From Phoronis australis (lineage: Eukaryota > Phoronida > Phoronidae), in NCBI GenBank assembly GCA_002633005.1, contig NMRA01000277.1, forward strand, positions 544,288 to 567,750: a stretch of 23,463 nucleotides of DNA. Direction: 5' to 3'. Below, piece by piece: positions 1 through 8,500 of the stretch (position 1 is the first letter of the stretch; every line of letters starts with the position of its first letter). A program made the translations under genes and the position numbers. Below the pieces are notes generated by a model. It was not told the DNA's origin. It did no database searches and saw only the letters and a list, made by a program, of their open reading frames with translations.

Positions 1-282
1 CCCAGTAGCCTTTGCGCACCCTAATTTCCGGACATGCGCAATCGTTAAATCGATTCGGTTGCAACTCCGCTATTCTAAATGTCGTCTTGTCTTTTGCGCT
101 GGCATTTTGCTCCGCCACAATTCCACGTTTCAAACACTCACTGACGCCTTGCTACGCGAGGCTACCTAATTCTATAAGCACCTCCTCGTGATGGTCACGT
201 GACACAACAACTCATTTCTCTGACTCCGGCAAGTCTGCAAAAAAGCCCATTAATTGGTCCAGTTTCATAAAGTTCACGTAAG
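1..282. other. No gene recognised
   Basis: Mixed-composition sequence without a convincing open frame, splice-site pair or repeat. The short open frames here show no protein-like pattern. Confidence 0.4.
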
Positions 283-400
283 CAGTCGCGGATTTAGGGG
301 GGAGGGGGCAAGGGAGCAATGACCCCCCTAAAATTCTCCCAGATTCCATTTGGCAGCTCGGGGGTGCGAATGTCTGCCCTGNGCCCCTGTTTCTAGAGGT
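283..400 (+). repeat. Fragment of G-rich transposon end ('cgcggatttagggggg')
   Basis: The stretch starts cagtcgcggatttagggggg, runs into a G-rich tract and answers it with tgacccccctaaaa, then has further C/G-rich blocks. The same type of terminus (CAGTGGC-GAT, then a run of G) appears at 8769 and, inverted, near 9655-9697. It looks like one end of the same mobile-element family. No second end was found nearby. Base 382 is ambiguous (n), probably because of the G/C runs. Confidence 0.35.
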
Positions 401-404
401 GTTT

Positions 405-1130
405 ATCTGTATCATAAAAATGGCAGTTAAATGCCTTAGAATATATTGAACCTGTCCAAAAATGGGAAGGTAAGGATGTACAGCCGTTGACGCAAAATTA
501 CATTGCCACTAGGTTTGGGAGGCAGAGTAGTTGTACATGTCAGAAAATCAATGTCAGTCTCGGTCTTCAGTTAGTAATTGTCTTTCAAGCGGTTTGGTGG
601 AAGGAGAAAATATTGTTAAAAGAGTACTCAAAATTGATAAAATGGCTACAGAGTGGTATAGAATACGTCAAATCCGCCCGAACATGAGAAGGCATCGTGG
701 CTCCCTCATAGAAAGCTATTTAGTAAATTCCATGAAAATCTGCCAACGAGTTTCAAAGATACAAAGGACAACAGAAAGAAAACATTTCCCGGCACCAGGG
801 GGCACAGCGATAGTCAGTAACATCCAAATGTCGCCGTCGTCCGTTGTCAAATTTATATAAATACACTTGAAAATTTTTATAAAGATCCTGTGGGGGGGTT
901 TGGAAGATACAGCCATAGATGCAAACCAGTCTTTAGGAGTCACCGCGGTAGTCCGAGTGGTCCAAAAATCGTCATCAGCCATCCTTTACACAGCAGAAAG
1001 TAACATGGATGTCAATTTCCATCCTTAGAGTGGTTTGGTTGATAGAGGAGCGGACGCCAGAAACAGACTAGAAGACAGTGAACATGGCCACTAGAAGGCC
1101 CCAAATACGCCGTGTCTACCCAAGAACGGG
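405..1130 (+). repeat. Diverged copy of ~430-bp dispersed repeat
   Basis: Several blocks align in order with the repeat at 11930-12905. They are 'tgtatcataaaaatggc' near 417, 'catgaaaatctg' near 731, 'gtcgccgtcgtccgttgtcaa' followed by 'atataaatacactt' near 829, 'aaagatcctg' near 880, and 'gtggtttggttgatagag' followed by 'ggacgcc' near 1030. A CTCF-like 'tggccactagaaggcc' lies at 1085. No coding capacity is conserved between copies, so the open frames across it are not genes. Boundaries are approximate. Confidence 0.6.
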
Positions 1131-1239
1131 AACATGTACATGTAAATACAAATACATGTAATACAATATTACACAGTACATGGAATTTCCTCAGAAAACG
1201 ACCCATTGCACCTTGTCTGATACATGCGTAGTGATACAT

Positions 1240-3490
1240 TACTTAAGAAATTGTATCATAATGAACATTGCCACAAAGTAAAGAACGGAAACAAAACGAA
1301 ATTGAACGGAACTACACGAATAACACATGCATGTAAACAAAGAGAAAAAACAAACACCTCAGCATAGCTTAAATGTCAAATCAATTTATTACTATTAAAT
1401 TGAAAGCGCCATTCTAATTTTGGAGTAATAAAACATTATAACTACGATCTAAAAGGTATCAACCGTATTTATATAAAAAGTGAATTTTTCATTCCTACTC
1501 CAGAGATTATCAAAATGAAACCACCTCTCCGACTCTCAGCCCTAAACTACGCAGTTTCTTATCAGTTCACTTCTACAGCATTAGCCCCTCCCTAGACATA
1601 CATTTTACATCTTCGCCCATACATGCATGTAAGATCACTGTTGCTATGGCGATCCCGCGCAGAGCTCCTACTTCCGAGCTACCCGGCACTAACATTCCAT
1701 GTGATACGGGTTTTTTCGGCATGAATGTAATCTTTTTTGTCGGCTTGCTTAATTCTACTCAAATCTGGTCACGTGATCCGATTTGCGACAGGATGACACA
1801 CAGTTAAAACCAAAATCTACTGGCTTTTTACTTTCAGAAAATATTTTGCTAACAATGCTAATTTCTTCATAAATTTTTAGTCAAATGTAAAGACCTGTCG
1901 ATATTTAACATAACATATGTACGTCAGAGACTAAAGTTAAATTCGAAGGCAACCTTTTTTCATGTCAGTTTTAGCAAAAATAAGGTTCGTTGATTATCCC
2001 AAACATATTTTTCACTTATTTACTGCTTTTCGCAATTTAATTAATTACTCGTCGTCTACTCAGGAAGTGACCTTTTGGGAGGCAAGAATTTCGCGCCAAT
2101 TTCTTTTCATATAGTCTGACTGTGAGAGCAGTCGAGTCAGTCATTGTTCTACAGTTGTACCTTGGTTGTGATACATGTAAGTTCGGTCGAATGTTTGCTT
2201 GAACATCTGCGGAAACTTGTTGCACAGCTGACACTTATCACCGGTGTGACAGAAACCAGTGTCAAACTGTAGAAAATCGTCTCACCGGCATGAATTTACA
2301 TACAGTGTACTGTATCCAAGTAATTCAGTGACTGACTGGCCGCGTATGCTAACATCTAACAGGTCGGACAATGTCTCCGGGGGATCGATTCTCATTCTTC
2401 ATACGCTGGCGATAAATACACAAGTTACAAGTTCTGGGGAGCTTAAAAGTGCTGCAAAATATTCAGACATTGCAAGAATAAAGTATCGCATCATGCTTGT
2501 TACCAAAGTAGACTGATAAAATTTGAGTCCTTGACGCGAGGAATCTGCTGTGGAAGTCAGTATGACGCATTTTTCGTTAAGTAGCAACACAGCTGACCAA
2601 TGAGAATGAATTCCAATATATTCGACCAATCATGTGGCATACGAAAACCTAATCTGCTGGGTTCATTTTCGTATTTCACTTCACCGCAGTCTCCATCCAG
2701 TATAATAAAAGATCTGTATTTGTGGTTAACTTGTCTGAGAATTCAATTGTCACTGTCATATTACGTGAAATTTACTTGGGATCAGTAGGCCTATTATCAT
2801 TTATTGTGTGTCCACCCAACCTAGTCCATCGTGTGGGATCCTTTTTCTTTTAAAAATATATTGTTTTCGTAGCAATTAAATTGAATTTAGCTTGGCAGGA
2901 GTGGGCCACCATAAATGTCTATGGAAATCATGAACGAAGGATAAAACAGAACAGCGTGTGGCGGAAAGGTAAAAATGGCCAACGCAATTTTATACGCGTA
3001 TTAATGAACGTGAGGTCGTCAGTAAACGAGACAATGTAGACGCCAAACATATTGCCTTTCAAATGGCTTTCAATCATAAATTCGGTTAGTTATTTTTGCC
3101 AGAGATGCTTTCATTAATTCTCTGATGTAACAGAAAAACTGATTCGATAATCTCACATTTATTAGCAAATTTAAGAATATCAATATTTAATTAAAATTAT
3201 GTAGAAAACATTAAAACGAAAAAATCCCATGGGCTCATTTGCAGGATTTACGGCGACCAGTTGACGAGAATTTCACAAAACAACATTTTTCTTTAATGTT
3301 TTATTAAGTGCTATCACTGGTAATATCATAATTTCCTTGCTCTGAATAACTGGAAAACTTCAGATAAAACTCCTCTTGGAAAATTACAAGTAAAGAAAAC
3401 CAAATTTTTTACCATTTAATTTCTTTTTGACCAACTAAGACAGTACATTTTGGTTCTGATCTGGGCTCGGGTAATTTTTTAAAGCTGTGC
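1240..3490. other. Long AT-rich stretch, no gene recognised
   Basis: About 2.2 kb without an exon I can support. Open frames near 2037-2788 on both strands are short and overlap each other, and none has a domain-like pattern or paired splice sites. Short AT-rich runs are the only notable texture. Confidence 0.4.
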
Positions 3491-3502
3491 ATCGCTAATG
3501 TT

Positions 3503-4133
3503 ACGGTAATATAAACGAAAATGCATATGATCGGTAAAACAACTGGTGTTATGTTTCTCAACAATCGAGGCTGAACACAACGAAAATACACATGATCGGT
3601 AAAACAACTGTTGTTATGTTTCTCGACAATGGAGGCTGAACATACATATTACGGTAATATAAACAAGAATACACATGATCGGTAAAACAACTGATGATAT
3701 GTTTCTCAAAAATGGAGGCTGAACATATATGTTACGGTAATATAAACAAGAATACACATGATCGGTAAAACAACTGATGATATGTTTCTCAAAAATCGAG
3801 GCTGAACATATATGTTACGGTAATATAAACAAGAATGCACATGATCGGTAAAACAAGTGATGTTATGTTTCTCAAAAATCGAGGCTGAACATATATGTTA
3901 CGGTAATATAAACTAAAATGCACATGATCAGTAAAACAACTGATGTTATGATTGTCAAAAATTGAGGCTGAACATATATGTTACGGTAATATAAACGAAA
4001 ATACGCATGACTGGTAAAACAACTGATGTTATGTTTCCCAACAATCGATGCTTAACATATATGTTACGGTAATATAAAAGAAAATGCACATGATCGGTAA
4101 AACAATTGATGCTGTGGTTCTCAACAATCGAGG
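3503..4133 (+). repeat. 83-bp tandem repeat array (about 8 copies)
   Basis: The landmark 'acggtaatataaac' recurs at 3503, 3651, 3734, 3817, 3900, 3983 and 4066. From 3651 onward the spacing is exactly 83 bp. Between 3503 and 3651 (148 bp) one extra unit lacks about 18 bp spanning the landmark. Each unit contains 'catgatcggtaaaacaactg', 'tatgtttctca', 'aatcgaggctgaacat' and 'atatgtt'. Units differ by a few bases. Minus-strand open frames over the array come from the repeat and are not genes. Confidence 0.9.
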
Positions 4134-4139
4134 CTGTCT

Positions 4140-5480
4140 CTCCCCTATCGTTCAGGTAGGTGAGTGAGATTTGGTTCCAAGATTGCAAATTTCAGTTCTG
4201 TTGGTCCGGCGGCTACGAGAAGTGTAAAAGACGAGTTAGCGGAGAGGTACTTTAGTCTTGTGTTGGAAGCCGTGGTTCTCCTTTGTATTTTTTTAGCTTC
4301 ACCGTTGTCTCATACTCTTCATTTTCCATCTTAACAAATGAAGAATGCGGTAGGAGAGTCTTTTGACCTGTCCTGGGACTGGACATTAACAAAGTCATAT
4401 CCACGCGGTCACTGCAGTAATCGGTGGTACATGTTATCTCAGCAGATGTTCCGAGCGTTGCTTGACGAGAGAACGGATGAGTGCCCTTCTTGGATGGTGG
4501 GCTGACGTGTCCTGTATTATCTGAACACCATCGCCGACCAACTCCAACTCCTCGAAAAAACTCAGAGCAGCCCCATAGCGGGAATACCTAATATACCCAA
4601 CATTAATTCTGGTTGAAATCATATGACATTCTGTTTGTGAACTGTGATTATAACTGAATGCAACACATATATCAATTTTGGTATTGTCGATTTGCTGTTT
4701 TACGACTATGACGCATGGATGTGAACAAGCTGTTTACTATACTCATGTTGAAGGTAACCTTTCCTAACTTTTTCAAAGTAGGCCTAACACTCTACAGTAT
4801 ATGTACTTCGAACTCGTCTTCACACAGGCTCTCGCTTCGTTTTGTTGCTCAGAAACCAGGAAGCCAGTAGTTGTCAAAAATTTTGAAAATATTTCATCTC
4901 GTCCAAAAATCTGTTGACTTGTTAGCACAATTTTTGATAAAATACAATCTGTATGACATGAAAGGGATGAAAAACGTTTTTGGGCATACAATGTATGAGA
5001 CAAACTGATTGAAAATATTAGCTTTAATCAGAGCTACACGTACATGTAGCAATCAACGAAATTCCTTGTATTGGGGATTTTATTGCAAGTCCTCTATTCT
5101 CGTCGTCGTCTGCTATTCATTAGCTGAAGTCGAGGCCAATGACTTGTTCAGTTAAATACGATAGAAATACTCGACAAATTCCGTACGGGGTTCATCCATA
5201 CTAGCAAAGTGTCGAATCCGTCTTTCGAGCTGATCTCAAAAAACCAAAGGAATCTCCGATTGTGTTAGTTGTGCTGAAGTGAGCGATATTGCCAACGCGT
5301 GCTGTGTTTTTCTACTTAATGTGTAAAGTTGTTTTTATACCAAGAGAATTTTTAACAATAAAATTTCCAATGTTTTTAAAAAATTCAAACGGCGTGCCAC
5401 TTGGACATTGACGGAACATTTATCATCAAATGGTTGTATGTATAAGTCACATGACATGTAATTGATAACTCCACACGTTT
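4140..5480. other. Region upstream of the secreted-protein gene; no gene confirmed
   Basis: It contains weak minus-strand exon candidates (see findings) and the presumed promoter or 5' region of the gene starting at 5492. A 'tttttatac' sequence lies near 5333, but I cannot identify a transcription start. A 'gtttcag' just before the ATG (5477-5483) could be a splice acceptor for a 5'-UTR intron. Confidence 0.3.
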
Positions 5481-5491
5481 CAGAAAAGACG

Positions 5492-5549
5492 ATGGAATTT
5501 GAATGCTTGTTTCTTACTGTTCTGGTCGTTTTGGTGGGAGAAAGTCTCG
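5492..5549 (+). CDS. Exon 1: signal peptide
   Basis: It encodes MEFECLFLTVLVVLVGESL plus one base of the next codon, ending in a consensus donor ctcg|gtaagt. The ATG has A at -3 and G at +4, a good initiation context. The core LFLTVLVVLV is a typical signal-peptide hydrophobic segment, with small residues (G, S, G) before the likely cleavage site around residue 20. It is too short to appear as a long open frame and was found by matching phase with exon 2. Confidence 0.8.
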
Positions 5550-8500
5550 GTAAGTTGCAACACACATAACTATACAAGCTTGCTTGCATGTATGTTTGTA
5601 AGTTTGCGTATGAATGCGTGATTTGATCTTTCGTACCTCGCTTCGCCTGCGCTTTTATTAATGAGCGTGTCGATTACCCAGCTGGCACATGCACCACGTA
5701 CAAACCCTTCTGTTTATAGTCAACTGACGTTAAGCTGCAAGCTTCGAGTAGACTTCGTCCCAACTTGCTGAGTTCATCGATGGTAGCCGACTGCTCGAAG
5801 CTGATATTACCTACATGTACTTGTATTGCAATGCTGCCAGAAGTCACAACGAGTGCTGTGCCTGAGTTTTGTCCAATCAGATGCTTACAGGCAACGTCTG
5901 TGCCTTCTGCTGTCACGGCGATGGTTTTGGGGAGAGGATTAGTGCACCAGCATAACCCCAATGATCATGTTCGTGACAAGAATACCAGGTATTACTGCTA
6001 TGAATGCGTGAATATTTATGTGCCTACGCGTGTGTGTACGCATGCGTGTACGCGTGCGTGTGTTTGTGAATATGCGCACGTATGTTTCAGGGCTGTAATG
6101 AGAAACTGAACAAAAATAATAATCAAAAGACAAACGCTTGGATCGGCGACACGTGAAGAGATGCTTACATGTATGTCAATAGGGCTGCATACCTACAGGT
6201 ATATTAGGAAACTGGGCCGTTCAGGTACCCTGTTGTTACTCAAAGCTCCTCTACATTAACCGTAAAAATCGGTGTCACCGTACGCCATAGATATCGTGAA
6301 AGTTGTTCTAAGGTATTGTACAGGGCAGTTATCGTATTAGTGATGTCTATTCGGCAATAACATACTGCCTGAAATAAACTGAAACGTCAAAGTCAGACAT
6401 TGGTATTTTTTAACGTTGTGGCGTTTGTAACGTGTTTGGCATCTGTCATTGAATTCCTCTTTAAAGAGTTAGTGTAGATTCCTTATTTCGCGAATAAGAT
6501 ACTATACGTGGGCAAAACCGCTGGGATGGATATTTACATGTACAGTATATGTTGACAACAGCTTTGAGTCGATGAGATCGTCTGTTATTAACAGAGGATC
6601 TTTTAAAATTGTAGCTTATCATTATTTAGCTTCTTGGTGTCTATGGTCACTCGGTGATCATACAGTACAGCCACTGAATTATTAGACTCTCTCCGCTGTC
6701 TTTCCGGTCTAGCCCCCCTTGACCGTAACCGGAGACAGACCGGAGAGTGAGACGTGAATCAACCGTGACAGCTGGCGTGAGCCTAAGCGTGACTGTACCC
6801 GGAGCTTACCGTGAGTTAGGCGTGAAAGAAGCGCGAACCAGCCGTGAGCCAGGTGTGAGTTTACCTGCATCACAGATGAAAAAGTAATTTATTAAAATTA
6901 TATCAGTATCTAGCAGTGATGTGTGTACTACATGTACATGTATTCTCATAGACTTTTGCTCATGTGAGGTTTATTTTTTTGAAATCGTCACGTTCAGCAA
7001 AAGACCAAAATTTCCTTCTCAAACCTTAAGTCACTTCAGGAAACAGACCTTTGGACTCTACTTTTTCACATATATATAATTATTTGTTTTTTACATAAAC
7101 TAATAAAGAATTTTAACACGCGTGTACATGGCGGAAATATTCAATTGCCTTCACGATATGAAGGAGCATAGCATGTCAATTCTGAGCACACTGATCCCCA
7201 AGTTCCGGCTTCATGCGGAGAAAACTGATCGTGCCCATGCATTTGACGAGTCAAACAGACCACTGCTATTATTATTTTAGTGAAGAAGTACCCCGGGGAT
7301 ACTGTGAAACGCATGTACTACGGGGAGGGGGCTACAAATAATTAAACTGCACTACGGATTGAGGACTTTTTAGTCAAAACATTTGCTTGCAGTAAGGGAT
7401 GGGTATGTCAGAATGGCGGTGTATTGAAATTTTCTAAACGCCAGTGGGGTGCAAAAATTTACGGAGTGACACAATACTTCACAAGATACGTAGGCTATTT
7501 TTAGGGCAAATTAACTATATCCAGCTGTGACAAGTTTCAAGGAGTCCACAGCCATGTACATGTAAAGACGACTCTGGACACAGGGTCGCGTATATTCGTA
7601 TTTACTAGCCGTGGTAACTGTACAAGTATGTCGTTGATGGGACTGGCTCTTAAGTCGTAAATAGAAAATGTACATGTAACCGTAACACAAGATGAGCTGA
7701 AGGAAGACGTTTGTATGAAAAACACGTGGAATAACAAAGTTAGTCGGAACCCAAGTGTGATAGATAACTGCTTGCAAAGATACTCTATAATATATTATAA
7801 TGTCTTTGCAACTTGTCCGAAACCAGGCAATCAAGACGTTACATGTATTTTTATTGATTAGCCCGGTGACCTACCATGGTTACCACAGGTGCCGAAGGCG
7901 TGAAAAAAGCCTGAGGAAAGCGTGAACTAAACCGGAGGTAAGCGTGAGGCGACCGTGACTGATTTCTGTCACGCCTGCGTTCCGGTTGCGCTCCGGTCTG
8001 GCCAGGTTTGAGGTAGCCCGGACGAAGACTAAAACTGTACTGTAACAAATCAGCTGCCTCCCTTATATTAGAAAATCCGGTGACTTGTTCGTGTTTAGGA
8101 GCATACACCAGACCACCTGTTCAAACCCTGTGTTGCAAAAGATGGCGAGAAGGTAGAGCTGTGTCTGTGGAAGCAGCACGCTCTCTGGCGGGGGACTTTC
8201 AGTTTGTCATGGAGCACCTTTACACAGGAGTGCACCAATTTGCCTCCCAGAAAGAGCTGCGCAGCACATTTTTGTGGCTAAAATGCACAGTTTGTACAAT
8301 AAAACGGAGTTAATCAGTCTTTGTCGTTTAGTTATTGCGAAGTACAGTAGTCCTATTTTCCTTGAGCCAAACAAATGTTGTGAAACGTATCGTTAGAATG
8401 TGATGTCGCTTACCCTAAAATCGATATTAGATCGTATCATTTCGTTTTTAAGAAGCACGCTGAACAAACAAGTGCGTGTTGCATAGTGATTTTTGAGACT

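Noticed and set aside
487-982. Overlapping open frames on both strands
   Set aside because: They fall in a diverged copy of the ~430-bp repeat, whose other copies do not keep the frame.
3409-4188. Minus-strand hydrophobic open frames
   Set aside because: They lie on the 83-bp tandem array and share the same repeated residues, so they are repeat artefacts.
5765-6109. Plus-strand cysteine-rich open frame of 114 residues
   Set aside because: Its Cys-rich half comes from the alternating TG/CG tract, and the rest is the shadow of a more protein-like minus-strand frame. No splice sites or signal peptide fit.
8080-8313. Open frame of 77 residues, with AATAAA near 8299
   Set aside because: No recognised domain, no upstream exon and no clear acceptor. 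It is inside intron 1, and the AATAAA overlaps the frame rather than following it.
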